NCBI GenBank assembly: GCA_003991915.1
Contig: RQTK01000494.1
Location: forward strand, 57,398-121,397
DNA: 64,000 nucleotides
Reading direction: 5' to 3'
Source of the DNA: Elysia chlorotica
Lineage: Eukaryota; Mollusca; Gastropoda; Plakobranchidae
Within the stretch, counting starts at the first letter, position 1; each line of letters opens with the position of its first letter. Below the pieces are notes generated by a model. That model had not been told where the DNA came from. It saw nothing but the letters and a program-made list of their open reading frames with translations, and searched no databases. This document shows positions 1 to 13,565 of the stretch, one piece after another. A program made the position numbers and the translations under genes.

Positions 1-435
1 GCAACAGATCATTTAGAGGTCAGGTCCAAAGTGACTCAGGTTATTTTAAATATAGCAATATACGAGTTTTAAAAGACAAGAGATATGTGTATTTCACTTG
101 CAGTGAGATGGCTCACATACTTGTATCTATAGATAGATCACATAAATTGCAATGTTTACTTCCAAAGAATAGAAGTTTCATATTCACCAGCAACCATAGG
201 TCCATTTTCGCTCAAAACTTACTATTTCAATTTTATATCAAACATTTTTTTCTGTAATGCTAAGTTATAATCAGCATAGCTGCATTACTAGAGGATTACA
301 GTTTTTCCTTACATGTAGATCTAGGCCTAAGACTACATTGCCATTGTGTACAACAACAGGTCAATCTTTGTTAGGCCTTTAAAATTTATATTTTTATTTA
401 TAATTCTCAAAAAATTCGGGGGAAGGGATAGATCT

Positions 436-522
436 AGACCTAAGGCGTAAGAGGCATACAACTCGTAAGAAGGCTTTTCAAGAGACGCAAGCTACCACGA
501 CGATTTTGTACTTATGGCCTCT
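436..522. repeat. Degraded foldback element, copy 1
   Basis: An imperfect inverted repeat with the words GGCGTAAG, ACTCGTAAG, ACGCAAGCT and TGTACTTATGGCC. The same words occur in the same order in the better preserved foldback at 26525-26636. This copy is the most diverged of the four. Confidence 0.45.
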
Positions 523-1427
523 AGCAACTAAACTCATAAAAGGTAGGCCTAGATCTATCAGTTGACCACTTGATCACAAGGAGAATAATTTTGCAAGCGA
601 TGCATATAGATTTAGTTACTTGGCCCAAAAAAAAAGGCCAATCCGTTTATGATTGCAAATAACGACCATTCTGCTATCATGAATTGTTTTTGGCGTTTCA
701 CTTCACATCTGACTAAAAATGAGCGAATCGGAGGATAAATTTTGCTGAAATTAGTGGGGAGGAAATTTCAGAAGACGAGAATAACATTGACTTTGAGGAA
801 GGTAGGTTGCACCTAGATCTTTGTTATTTTTTGTTGAATTGTGTACTTTTTACTGATTTTCTGGATGTTTAGACGGTACAAACATGTAAGGGTTTGATAG
901 TTTGAAGTTCTTGTAAAGAATTTTTGCAAGTCTACATGACCTGTGAAGTTTGTTGGGACACATACATAGATTAGATCTAGGTTTTGTCTAGTTTTATCTC
1001 AATCATGCTCTACTTTCTCATTTTTCAGGCCCAGAACATTTTTTGATAGTTCAAGTTTCAGAAAATATTTGTATCTACAGATGCAGCAAGCCTGTAAAGT
1101 GGCAAATCAGCCAAATTCACTAAGACAAGGTCAAGGTCAATAAATCTAGATCTAGAATAACAACAAATATTGTGTTTAATATTCTATATTTTATGTTCTT
1201 AAACGATAATAGTGTCGAATGGACTTTTTATATTTTCTTACCCAAATTGCACTGTTCTGGCGGATTGCAGGGATCTTTTCACCGCTGAAACTGTAGAACG
1301 GGAGCCGAAGCAAAGCAGAGTTTTGCACAACGTAGCCATGTTGTTATTCTACTGCTCTTGTCCGTGTTTTCATCTTTTCTACCCTTCTCTTTTCTTTACG
1401 TACTAAAGAGCTCGTCATGACAATTGC

Positions 1428-1560
1428 AGGTAGTAGAGCACTGGGCTCCCCTATCGGGGGGTATCTGGTTTGAGACCACGATTGGGCATACAACATTTCA
1501 CCCCCTTCTCATTGGGGCGTTATCTCTCTAATAACCCGCAGTAACTGTTGTTTCTCTCTT
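1428..1560 (+). repeat. tRNA-derived SINE
   Basis: The segment GGTAGTAGAGCACTGGGCT resembles a Pol III A box, and GGTTTGAGACC about 40 bases downstream resembles a B box. The sequence does not fold into a clean cloverleaf with an acceptor stem, so a SINE head is more likely than a working tRNA. Confidence 0.5.
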
Positions 1561-1765
1561 CACTTCTCTCAAAGCCCCATATCGTGTGGGTGTAGTAACA
1601 TTGACAAAAGAGGGGGAAAATGACCAATTCAGTATTTTACAAGCTGAACGTCCAATATCGATGCCTACTTTGTGTTTGACAATCTTATTTTATGCGTTTT
1701 CTTTTGTTCTTCATCTTTTTCTTTTTTTTGGTGTGCTGTCTTTGTTGTTATTGCTGTTGATTTGT

Positions 1766-1822
1766 TGTTGTTGTTGGTGGTGGTGGTGGTGGTGGTGATG
1801 ATGATGGTGGTGGTGGTGGTGT
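1766..1822 (+). repeat. (GGT)n/(GTT)n microsatellite
   Basis: Runs of GTT pass into GGT, are interrupted by GATGATGAT, and return to GGT. This is a simple repeat with no coding value. Confidence 0.9.
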
Positions 1823-2614
1823 TTATGCTTTACTGATTAATTTATCAATTAGGCCTTCTTGAACTGTCCCCACTTGTTATGCTGCCACCAAAAAAAAGAT
1901 GTCCAAATGATAATATTATACTACTTTGGATGACTGAACTATTAGATAAATTAATATGTTCAATTTCTTTATGGCAACTTTTAAGTACATCTATCTACTA
2001 TTTCAGTCTCGTTTTCATTTTTTTTCTGCGGCATTATTAGATCGTTCTTAAATTCGAAAGTTGACAATGATTTCTAGGATTGAGTTTGTTTTCTCTACAT
2101 TCAGTAGAAGATGGTTATCTTTACATCAGTTGGTAGGCTACGTTGTTTGACTTTGTCCAAATACTCAATATCACAGGCTGAAAATGTCCGTGTCATAAAA
2201 TAATGATTTGCAAACTTAATAAGCCGTTTATTAGTGTGGTGACCTCTTTACTCATTTATGTAGGCCTACAATGTTGATGAAATTATACATTCCAGTGGAG
2301 CTGCTATATTTAGAGTAATTTAATTTGAATAGATGTGCTCAGCGTTACATGGCCTATTGGCACCGGCTTGTTAGAAAGTATAGAATCCAAGGAAGCAAAA
2401 TGTGTTAAGCTTTCCATATTGTGAGACTGGATTGTGTTGAAAATCGAGGAAAATTTGACAACGAACACAGTAGGCTTAATAGTTATCAGATGGCGTATTA
2501 AAGGAAGTCGATCATCTGGCGTTCATGATCTCCACTCGTTCGTCCTTTGATCCACACAATCGTAAAGGGGGTTTACCTTGGACGAAAATTGAAAAAACTG
2601 CAACTATAATTGCA

Positions 2615-2819
<205 letters not shown>

Positions 2820-2959
2820 CTACAAAGAAATAGCTTCTACAATATTGGTCTTAATGATTCTGAGATTGTTACCACGAATACTTTTCAACAACAAAACCAA
2901 CGCAGCAGCAACGACAGCAACCACCAAAACATAATAACTGCAATTTTAATACCCCCCAC

Positions 2960-3081
<122 letters not shown>

Positions 3082-3644
3082 CTCTTTTTGTTCTCGCTCT
3101 CACGCCACATTATAACTTTTTCTCCCCCTCTTTTCTCAAATTATATAACTGCAATTTTAATATCCCAACTCCCTCCCCCCTCTACTCTCACTCACTCACT
3201 TATTTTTCATCCCTCTTTTCTCAAAAAATGTTCTCTTTCCATGTCTGATGCGCCCATATCGAAGATTTTGACAAAACGGAAACGTATGCCATCAAAAGTG
3301 CATTTCAATTTTGTATTGAAATTTCATATTTGAGACTTTGAGTTCTTCAGAGGTGCATGTTCCCCTCTTTTTTTCTCAGTCCGTCCCTCGATCTTGAGGA
3401 TGTGTGAAAACTGTGAACAGACAGAACAGTGTGAAGCATCCGGGTATTTTCGGTGTCTTGCCAAGTCTATTTTTATCCTCCAGCCGACAAGATTCAGGTT
3501 TCAGCCTGGGCTAGCGTTGAAGCTCGAGCTAAGCCGAAGGCTGCTAAGATACAAATTGAGACATTTTCTAAGCTAGGAGCAGGACTGGGGCAACTGTATG
3601 CTGTTTTGCTTATTTTGGTTTAATAAAAACTTTGAAATTTCACC

Positions 3645-6600
3645 ATGTTATCACGTTCAGGAAGAGCTGAGACCCGCAGTCGAGCCAAGGAAGACATCAA
3701 AAGAGTAATAAATGCGATCGACAGAGTGAGGAAATGGTAGGTCAACTTCTCTTTGTTTGGCACTGTTCAGGTTGGACCAAGTCAACAGCATCACTCTCAT
3801 CAATCATTCTGGAGAATGACTGGAATCGAGGCTGATCTAATCAGACTCCATTCCAATGTTTCTAAATCTAGGTGTCTAAGATGAGATATAGACTAGATTC
3901 TACATCAATTTAGAACATTGAGACAATGAGAAGTGGATCGTCCGTCAGGTCTTGAGTTGGTCAGATCCAGCAGCCATTATTCATTTTACTTACAAGGAGA
4001 GGTCTCCTCTCGAGGTCTAAAGAATGAGTGATGTCCTCAGTACGAGATACCTGGGACAATCAATTGAAATAGTGTCGACCTATAGTAAATTTTGGTAGAG
4101 CTTCCCCACAACGAACTGAGCTGCAGCACCCATTTTGATGATGATAGACAGTGCAAATTTAATATATTTAGGCCTACGGTAGTGGACAGGGCGCAGCACA
4201 TTTTCGTTGATATAGTATTTTCTGTGAAGCACTAGTAACACGTATTGATGGACACGGCTCGACACTGTAAGTGCTGCTGGTTAACACATGTATCATCATT
4301 TTAATTTAAAACTCAGAGGTCCTTGGAACCTAATAAGAACGCAGTGTACATTAAGCGGACAGAGTATCCCCCTTGCTATCATCAAGTTAGCTCCTGTTTT
4401 AAAAGTAAAATATGGGATGGATGGTTGATGTATGAGTTGTGTTGTTTTTTTTTATAAATGTTTCTGTTTACATTACAAGTTACATGATTTTTTTTCTTCT
4501 TGTAAACACCTTTCTCTATCAGTCTATGAGTAAGAGTGCATGTTCTCTTTGGGTAAAAGTGAAAAGGGGTCACATCTCTGCCTTATGAATACAGTACACC
4601 TTGGACTTGAAGACCTAGTAATATGTTTATTGTCAGTTGAATTTAAATTAGTTCCTTTAAATGTATTCGTTAAAGTCATAGATCATTAAATGCGAATCAG
4701 TTACCAATCCAGCATTGGTATTTATAAAAGACCATGATTATGTAGATGTACATGATCAAACACATTCACTTTCATTCAAGAAGGTACTTAAGGTGTTGAT
4801 CAACTTTGGTTGTAGGCCTTTGTTTAGTTCGAAAAATTCTCAAAACTTTGCGAGCAATATTTGTGTATCATGTTTTAAAAAAAATCATGAATCCAAATTA
4901 GCCTGAAAACTTGAGGCTTGAGGGATGCTATGTTTCTTACTCGTGGTCGTCCTGTGCCCCTCAGACTCCAGCTGCAGTGAAAGTGAAACAAAGTCGGTCC
5001 ATTCTGATGTCACAGATTTTAGTTCACACTGGGAAATCAACAAACTTTGCTGTGAGGAACCACTTGGCCTATTTACATTTACCTAGATCTAGGCCTATGA
5101 AGCAATGTGGTCCAAACGTTTTATTTATTTATAAACCAGGCACTCTTGCTTTTTATTCGTACAGGGTTCTTGGGATATGTGAAGGCATTCAGACAGTCTA
5201 ACAGTTACAGATATATCTCAATGATTTTAGAATCCTGGACTAAATCAGATCCAGACTTAGACTTATTTGTTTATATTGCCTCTTACAGTCTTAGTATGTG
5301 TTGTTTTGAGGCCCGGAGTATAAGTGATTACTTTTGTTCAATGTTGTCCACATTTTTCATTTCATTTAGATTGATTTTGCTGAAAAGTTGTTCTGTCGCC
5401 ACCATGAAATCTTTCCAATTAGCCTTTTGAAAGTTCCATTTTACTCTTCTCTGCTGGGGGCCCTTTCATGTCTTGTTTGGATTGGCCTGTGGTCATCTGT
5501 CTATTATTTCTATAGATGAATAACATTCTATTTTGTCATTTAATTAGATTTAAATGTATACTAGTCTTTCCTAAGATTATCACATTTTATGATCTCATTC
5601 CACATCCATTGTACTAATAAACTAGATCAAGTGTGAAACTTTAATTTTATTATTATTTTCAGGGAAAAGAAATGGGTGACCATTGGAGATACATCTGTAA
5701 CAGTTTTAAAATGGGTGCCAGTCACAGCACAAGAAAATCCTGGGGTGAGTGTCTAGTATTTTTTTACGTTATATGTATTTCATGGAAATTGTCCTGGGCC
5801 CTATTTGACTTTCAACAGGGTTTCCACATAGTCTTGGGAATCCTGTAAATGTCCTGGAAATCCTGAAATTTGGCTGTTTAGTGCTGCACAATTTACTAAG
5901 AGATGATAATCACAATCTGAATTTTCATATTAAAAAAATATGGAAGAGCTACCCAGTTTGGAAATATAACACTCCATTAATGCCTGACATAATAATAAAA
6001 AGAGTGCTTATAGATGGATGTCATTTTTTTCAGCAGCATAGCAGAATAGAAAATTGAAAAGATGGCCATGGTATTTCATGTTTTTGACATTAGTAATATG
6101 ATAATTTTTACATTTTAATCTTGGTTTTGATCTAACCTTGTCATGAACAATTTATATGACAATATGTCTTGCCGAAATGGACCTGAAACACTGGGAGAAA
6201 AGCTCAGGAAAATCATGGGGTATGCAGAGATTTAAGCAGAAAAAGAAAAGAGATAGGGCTCTAAGAAGTTACCTTATTATGAGGACACCATTGTATAGAA
6301 CATTTCAAAAAGGAAACTATCAAAAAATGTTAAGTCCTGGAAATTTTTTTTTAAGTTCTGAAAAAGTCCTTGTTTTGAGGTTTGAACTGTTACTAAAAAT
6401 AATTTGTCGTTTCACCTCAAAACAAGATTTTTAAACATCACATAGGTGTGCATTAGCTTGTTTGTATGTTCATGAACAGGTGTTTTTATGAATTCAACTG
6501 TATATTACAGGCTCTTCGCAAGATACCAGGTGTCAAGACTAAAACTTACTCGAAGGCAAGAGTGGAGAGAGAGAGGGAGCTTTACACAGGTATGGAAAAT

Positions 6601-7627
6601 ACACATTAATAACAGTCTTTAGAAAGTCTTCTAGTTGAACCTTCTTCGCACACCTTGTTAATGAACAGGACCACTTCAACATTCACATGTTTGCAAGTAG
6701 ATTGTGGCTCTAAACATTTTGTTGCAAATTTTATATCTTTCTACAATCTTGGGATGCCAGTGGCGCAATGGTTAGGGCATTGGACCATCACTGCGAAGGT
6801 GCAGGGTTTAATTACCAGTGTGGACAATCTTTTCTAGGCCTCTTGTGTCATGGAATGGTTAACTGAGGCTCTTAAGTCAAGGCAGAAGTAAAGTGTGGTG
6901 AGGAATGTAAAGCCCACCTTCCCCACTATACTGTCATCCAAGTACAAAAAGAAACCTAACTTCTGGTTTCCCAACGTTCTCTGTAAGGCTAATCGTATAT
7001 GGTACCTACTTATACATTTAAGCCAATTTTCCACCCATTATCCAAAAGATTACTCAATCAATGAAGTTCTCTACTTTAAAAAAAAATTGAATTGGCATTT
7101 CTTATAGGCTTCGTACCCACCCACTGAAAAGTTGATTTCAGTCACTCAAACACGTTAGCATGCATAGAAGTTCTTGTCTTTTGCATGTTTTTAAAATGTT
7201 GCTTAAAATAAATCTCAACCAACTTAAAAGAAATGGTTTTATTTCTCTCTCTCACTCTCTTGTCATATATCTATTAATAATATATTTTGTTTTCTTGAAC
7301 ATTGAAACCTGGGAAATCTGGACAAAATGGTTTGTTGGGAAAAGAAACGTTCTCCTAAAGTAAAACATGCTCATTAAGCAGCTGTGACTGTATATTAGAT
7401 AGTTTGAGTAACCAGAGCGTCTTTTTCTTCCCGTAGCTGAGGCGGATGCCCATCTAAGATCCATGTCCCCCTGCAACAGCAACACCAACATGTCGTCAGC
7501 ATCCTCACCATCGTCTAAGAACAACCACATCAACCACCTCTCAGGCTCTTCTCACAAGCGAGACAGCATTGCCAATGGTATGTTAGCTTTCAGTAAATTA
7601 TCTCTCTCACTCTCCCCTTTCTCTGTC

Positions 7628-7705
<78 letters not shown>

Positions 7706-10086
7706 GTCTTATTTTAAGATGTAGATCAATAAAGCATGGAATATATGGAAGATGTAATGTTTCCTGCAAATGGATGGACAGTTACATAAAATTTGAAACT
7801 GATTTGACATTAACCTTTTTTCATCATAGCTAAAACTGGGCATGTCTGCTGGCAAAACAGTTTAAAGTTTTGGTTTTACAGCACTGAATGCGTGGACAAC
7901 ACCATTTTTTAAGACAAGTTGCACAAAAAAAATTGATGGTTTTGATCATTAAAGTATCAGAATCAACAGAGCATTGAAGAAGAAAAAACTATATACTCTT
8001 TATTTTTTCAGGTTCTGTTGTGTACACTGAAGAGAACACCCAACAGTCAATTGGTTCATATGGCTCGGACAATCTGAACGAGGACTCCAACATGTCCTTT
8101 CCAGAGCACAGTGAGCTTAGTGAACACAATGAGAACACCACAGAGTTCTCGCACGACAGTAACGATGCAGATCCCCAGATGAGAGTTGGTAAGTTCTTTT
8201 GTTTTTGGCACAAGTGGAAACGAAAGCTAAAGATTGATTGAGTGTGCACAGTTTTAAGAGTCCTTGGGATTTTTACTCCAATCTTAGAACATTACTTTAC
8301 TCCTAAATTGTTAGTTAGTGTGGGAATTCTTTTTACTTGGGTCTTAGAAAATTAATGAAACTTTATTCCTGAATTAGGAACTTATTGTGGGGTTAGTTTC
8401 AAGCAAACCGGATTGAACACTGCCAGGTTCTTTGTGTTAATTTAAGATGAAGAAAGCATTAGTGTGTATTATATTTTGGCAATTAAAGCAGATGTTCATG
8501 TGTTCCATTATTTGAGAAATGAGGCAGAAGTTAATTGAATCCAAAGACATTTCCATACCTATGTGTTTTGTGAACTTAAATTGCTTGTTTTTAATCTTTT
8601 CTATGGTAACATTTATTTTTCAGCTTTAAGTATGGTGAGAGAGGAAGAAGAGGCTGCAGAGAAAACAAAATCTAGGGAGTCTTCAAAAAGTGAAGAGCAC
8701 TCTGGTATGACATGTTTTGTGATTTCCTATATTCATATTTTAGAAATTGAATCTAATCCTTCACTTCTCAGGTGCATTGTCTAGAGTAAAATTCATTGTG
8801 ATAAGAATTCGAGATATATATATAAGGTAGTTTATTAAACCTTTGGAGAACACTATACAATCAAAAGTCAGTAACACACAAGCAGGATTAAGAAAAGATA
8901 GAGGAACAAGAGATAATATTTTCAACCTTAGGCACCTCCATGAAAAATTTAGACAGACTTATGGTAACCTTCACATCTGCTTCATCGACTATTCAAAGGC
9001 ATTTGACTGTAGAGCATGAAGAGCTGTGGATAGTTCTTTTGCGCTATCATGCATTCTAATGTGTGTTTGTAGACATGTAACATAGATCTAGTTTATCGTT
9101 TATTCGTCCACATGCTGATCCCTCCATCTTCATACCCAGTCCTCACCCCTTATCGTCATTTACAATTTTTTCGTGAGTCATGTCTCACACTTCACGATCT
9201 AGTGCCTCTGCCGTCATTTCAAACTTACTATTATTCTCTATCTTCTTGAGCTGCATTTAATCATGTTCCAATAGCCAATGTTTATTAACTCACTTAGCTG
9301 TATAGCTTTGCAAAACATTTTTGGAAGTATTCTTGTAACATGCAAATCTCTGGTTAAGCTTTGAGCCTTTGATTTTTCTACGTCTTGTGAAAAACTTACA
9401 ACCTAGAAATGAGGGACAGTTAGGTCTTGATGTAAGAAGGTCACTATTGATACAAAGGGAGACTGATGTACGACCTGGGTGAAAAACAGCTAGCCCTGAC
9501 AGTACTGGGGAATCAAGCGTACACCTTTTTTTTCATACTTCAATCATAGTAAGGAAATGTATATAGAATTTCAGATTTGTCACTCATCTAGGTTACCTTG
9601 AAAGGACAATCGTTTTTCTATTAAATTAGATTAAAACAAACATACCTCGAATTGCATAGATCCGCATGCAGACACTTTTTGCACTGGAAAATGTTGAGGG
9701 TTTTATTTCGTAACATAATTGTACTAAATGTCTGTTATAGTCAGGGAAAACTTCCTTGATTGATTACCTGGTATACTGTAATATCTTGAGGCCTTAAAAC
9801 TCTTTAAGCATACTGCTTAGAAACCTGAGGGAGATCCTAGTTTTCACATTTAGGAATAGCCCAGGATTTCTTAAGCAGTGAAAAAGAACGAAAGAAAAAA
9901 ATCTGCATCTTTCATAAGTCTTCAGTCATGAGTGTGTTTTTGCATTGTTTTATGGTAGTTCATGATATCAATATATACTAATGTCATGTTTTTCCCTTAC
10001 ACCCCCCAGATTCTCAACCCCCGAATCTCGAGAGGGAATCTTTGTCTGATGAACCAGCCAGCAAGAAACCCAAATCTGGATCATAA
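3645..10086 (+). CDS. BCL7: BCL7 family protein (BAF/SWI-SNF subunit)
   Basis: Seven exons: 3645-3736, 5663-5744, 6511-6589, 7437-7577, 8012-8188, 8624-8704 and 10010-10086. They total 729 nt, or 242 residues plus stop, with all phases compatible and GT-AG ends. The N-terminus contains [15 protein letters not shown], then RKW split over intron 1, then [12 protein letters not shown] and LKWVPV. These are the hallmark conserved block of BCL7A/B/C, which are small subunits of animal SWI/SNF chromatin-remodelling complexes in the nucleus. Vertebrate members are about 200-230 residues, so this length fits. The rest is Ser/Asn/Glu-rich and looks disordered, ending in a basic SKKPKSGS tail, also usual for the family. 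The start is chosen because ATG 3645 begins the conserved block directly. Which vertebrate paralogue is closest cannot be said; an invertebrate would be expected to have a single gene. Confidence 0.93.
6750..6840 (+). repeat. tRNA-derived SINE head in BCL7 intron 3
   Basis: GGCGCAATGGTTAGGGCATTGG matches an A box region, and GGTTTAATTACC a degraded B box. It lies inside an intron, which argues against a real tRNA gene. Confidence 0.45.
7632..7702 (+). repeat. (CT)n microsatellite in BCL7 intron 4
   Basis: A TCTG-rich start passes into about 65 bases of pure CT repeat, just after the donor of exon 4. Confidence 0.95.
8879..9050 (+). pseudogene. LINE reverse transcriptase fragment in BCL7 intron 6
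   Basis: Translation from 8879 gives [13 protein letters not shown] and then [11 protein letters not shown]. This is the region before and including the first RT catalytic aspartate block (FIDYSKAFD) of non-LTR retrotransposons. After the Cys codon the frame shifts by one base and continues as [15 protein letters not shown] before a stop. It is a short, decayed piece with neither end of the element visible, on the same strand as BCL7. Confidence 0.75.
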
Positions 10087-10908
10087 AAATTCTCTCTGCA
10101 CAAACCTCAGAAGATTTGCATCTCAGCCTCACTCTTGAACATTTTTGGGACCATTACTTTATGTTTCTATGCCTTATCTGGGATATTCTCAGATTTTGTC
10201 TTTTCATGGTTATGTCTATCGATCAACATAAGTGTATTATTGTAAAAAGTAAAGGGCATTTGTTACAAGATTTTTATTTTATCCGTAATGATAATGATAA
10301 TTATGTTACCAAGATCTACCTAATGTGAATTCAATCCTAAACTCTATGGGTATTATTTGTAGCATTGGGTTTGCGATCACCTTTTTCTATTTTTGTGTCT
10401 TTGTTTGCTTAGACCCTGTAACCTTTTGAACAGCTAACGTTGTAATATTCCATTTCTAGAAGAGCATCAACACCTCACCAACTCTCTCAACTAAGACTTG
10501 AGTAGAGATTCCTCATGGTTTGGTGTATTCAAAAAAGTTGCATCAATAGTTGACTTTGTTGAATGAAATTGTTGTTGGATCTCACTCTTATTCTTCTTTG
10601 TTATTAGTTGACAAAGTGTTACGAGGTCCTCAGCTTAAATTATTACATTACATGTATTTTATACACCCATGTCAATAATCATTTGATAGGGGCACAGAAG
10701 ATCCAAAAAATAACTGTAAACATCTTTTTTTTTATACTAAAGAAAACTAGATTCAGTTTATTTTTTCAGCACAGGACTGGGTTTTAATGCAAACATTACT
10801 TAAATTAACAATCTGCTATGTTGTTGTCAACCATATTGTGTGCAATTTTAGTATATTGTAACTTTCCATAGTGTCTACATTCAAGTCATATCATGCATTA
10901 TTTAACTT

Positions 10909-10914
10909 AATAAA
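10909..10914 (+). terminator. Candidate BCL7 polyadenylation signal
   Basis: An AATAAA hexamer about 820 nt after the stop codon. Equal hexamers lie at 11889 and 12011, so the site in use cannot be chosen from sequence. Confidence 0.35.
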
Positions 10915-12849
10915 TTAAGGCCATGCTGTTGTTAAAATATAAGAAGCCACACTTTAAACTTGCACAGTAATTAAGTTATCCCACGTACAAAGACTTGCTG
11001 CAATACTATTAAGTTAGACTTGTAACCATACCAATTACCTTCTTCCATATTGTGATTGTGAATTAAAGATCCACATCGAGTAGGGCAAGTCACATTTGGT
11101 GCTACTGTGAGAATACAATAGGCCTACATAACCTTTTCTTGTCAGGGCTATAAAATTATCAACTTGTGATGTTTTTAAATTTAAATTCCTTTAAAAAGTT
11201 AAAGCGGAAGATAATCTACCCACAAGGAAAAACACAGCTCTATATTATATAACATCATTTTAGTTTGACCAGGCCACAGGCGCGGGTCTTATCAATATCA
11301 TAATAATGGCCATATAGGCATTGCTGGCTGTCCGACCATACAGAGCCCTCAGTACCTCGACTGGGGTAATTTTAATCAGTGCTCTTACTTGGCAGCCTTT
11401 TACAATGCGGAACAATTTAAAAAAAAAAAAGAACAATTAAATCTGGCTTAACCAAAAGAATGGTGCGTTAGGTTTGTGTTCTTTCTAAAGATAAATAATG
11501 TTGAACCAAGCCAAGAAAAACAAATTTATTTATTTAAACAAAATTAATTTAAAAGAATTCAATGAATATTAATTTTTTTTAAAAACTTGTAGAAACCATC
11601 ACGTTTTTTTTTGTGTTTTCATGAGTGTGGCTGCAACAGGATTTCCCGGTATCAAACTTCAATTTTTATTTTTCCAATAATTTTTGTTGTCACAGGGTAA
11701 TATTGGGCACTGCATTAATTGAAATGTGTTGGAGTCTCCAGTACCTTTCATTATGATACTATAGCGTAGGACTGTTTTTGTTACTGATAACCTTTTTTTT
11801 TTTTCGTTTTGTTCCTACAGAGAAGTTAAAGTGTTTTTGGTGTTTTGTGTTCATAAACAATAATGCTTTTTTGCATTAGAACACAATCAATAAAATGAAC
11901 TAAAATTTAAATAATGTCTTTTTGTTTTTGTTTTTTTTTCATTAATTTCAGATTTTCCCATGTACGGTATTATGTTTTGTTTTGTTCAGAGAAATCCACT
12001 CTAAGTATCAAATAAACTACATGTAGAGTACATTTTGTAATGCTAAAAACATGACAAAAGCGTTTTCACATATGCACAGATGTAGCGTTGATAACAGGTC
12101 AAAGCTACCACTGAAGTTTTTTTCAACAAAAAAAAAATGGGCTGTAACTGTAAAGTTTTTGTCTTATGCAGTAAAGGCAATTGAATACATGTAATTATAT
12201 CCTTCGCATTTTCAGATCTATGCATGCAAAAAGATGCATTTGTTATTTTTGTCACTTGAGGCTTGATGTTATGTGGAATGTTGACAAGTGATTAGATTTT
12301 GATGATGTTGCGTGTTCTATGCTGAGGATAAAAAATGAATGACAGAAAAGTGATTGTTCAATATAATAGTAATAATAATAATAATAATAAAGATAATAAT
12401 AATAGTAATTAAAAAAAATAATAAAACAGTTACAATTTACAATTCATACCATTGCTCACCAATAATCAATACTTCAAAATATTTACACAAATTTTTATGA
12501 AAGAGTAGACCAAGGATATACCACTTGCTCTAGTTTGAACCTCTTGTATGTACTGTCCGCCGCACCCCAAAGTTATGACCCACAAACATTTTGTTCCACT
12601 TTGATTAATTGAAAATGTAATGCGTTTTTGACAAGGTATGCATGCGCAGGCCATTTTACTTTAGCAGCCCATTTATATGAAAGGGCTGTTTTTGTATTTA
12701 TCCTAGGAGATAAAAATTTGTTCGTTTTAGTTGCTGTGAAAAATAAATAAGACCACAATCTTAGCTCAACAACGATTCATGATGAGCAGATAACTTTCAT
12801 GGCACTGGTGGAATCAAGAATCACATTTTCCCCAAACATTTGTTTTTAT

Positions 12850-13065
12850 TTTTGTTTGCTTAGTGTCCAACGTCAGTAATATAAAGACTATATTATGGAC
12901 AGGTCCCGCGACTAAAGCCAATCAATTTTAAGTGCTGCCACGCACAGACAGTGCAGGGATATCATGACTCCCGTCTCAGATGGTTACATTATACATGTAC
13001 TGACATCGACCCAATCGGACATGCATTTTTGACTGATCGTGGGTTTCGGATTGGAAATCCCAAAT
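12850..13065 (-). repeat. SINE copy, reverse orientation
   Basis: On the minus strand this reads GTCGATGTCAG, then CTGAGACGGGAGTCA, CGTGGCAGCACTTAAAATTG and a terminal TTATATTACTGACG. The same ordered words occur at 13066-13290, 48525-48765 and 63195-63310, which defines one family. The tRNA-like head is not obvious in this copy. Confidence 0.65.
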
Positions 13066-13290
13066 TGGTTTGTTTTTGGTTTTTTGTTTAGCGCCCAAAG
13101 TCAGCAATATATAGGCTGTATTGTGGACGGGTCCAAAAACGAACGTCTGTCAATTTTACGTACTGCCACACAGAGACAGTTTAGGGATGCCTGACTCCTG
13201 TCTCAACCAGTCCCATTATGCATGACTTTTGTACTACCGCGATTGGGAGACCAATGCTCTACCAGTACCACTAGCGCCAGGTCGACCCAT
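13066..13290 (-). repeat. SINE copy with tRNA-like head, reverse orientation
   Basis: On the minus strand the head reads GGCGCTAGTGGTACTGGTAGA followed by the shared body (TGGTTGAGACAGGAGTCA, GTGTGGCAGTACGTAAAATT, TCCACAATACAGCC). It abuts the previous copy directly, so one may have inserted beside or into the other. Confidence 0.65.
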
Positions 13291-13545
13291 ATTTCGACCC
13301 TAAATGACTCGATTCCTACGAAGAAGGAAAAGGAATACGGTCAGGGTTAGTCGAGTCTTATTCTTAGAATGGATAGATAGATTGATATGGAGAGATAGAG
13401 AAAACAAAAAAAAGGGGGGGGGGGGTGAGGGAGGGAGTGAGAGTGAGAAAGCGAGGCTGAGAGAGAGACATAACTCAGTACATGTACAGTTGCGACTAAC
13501 AATACTATACCACCCCTCTATTAAAAGCAAGGTGTTTTGAAATCA

Positions 13546-13565
13546 AGGGGTGGTATACCACCCCT
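13546..13565. repeat. Perfect 20-bp palindrome
   Basis: AGGGGTGGTATACCACCCCT is exactly self-complementary. The right half, with flanking CTCTAT, also appears 40 bases upstream near 13506. Confidence 0.8.

Noticed and set aside
6750-6830. A tRNA gene in BCL7 intron 3
   Set aside because: A-box and B-box-like words exist but the arms do not pair as a cloverleaf; a SINE head is simpler. The same holds for 1428-1560 and 48525-48600.
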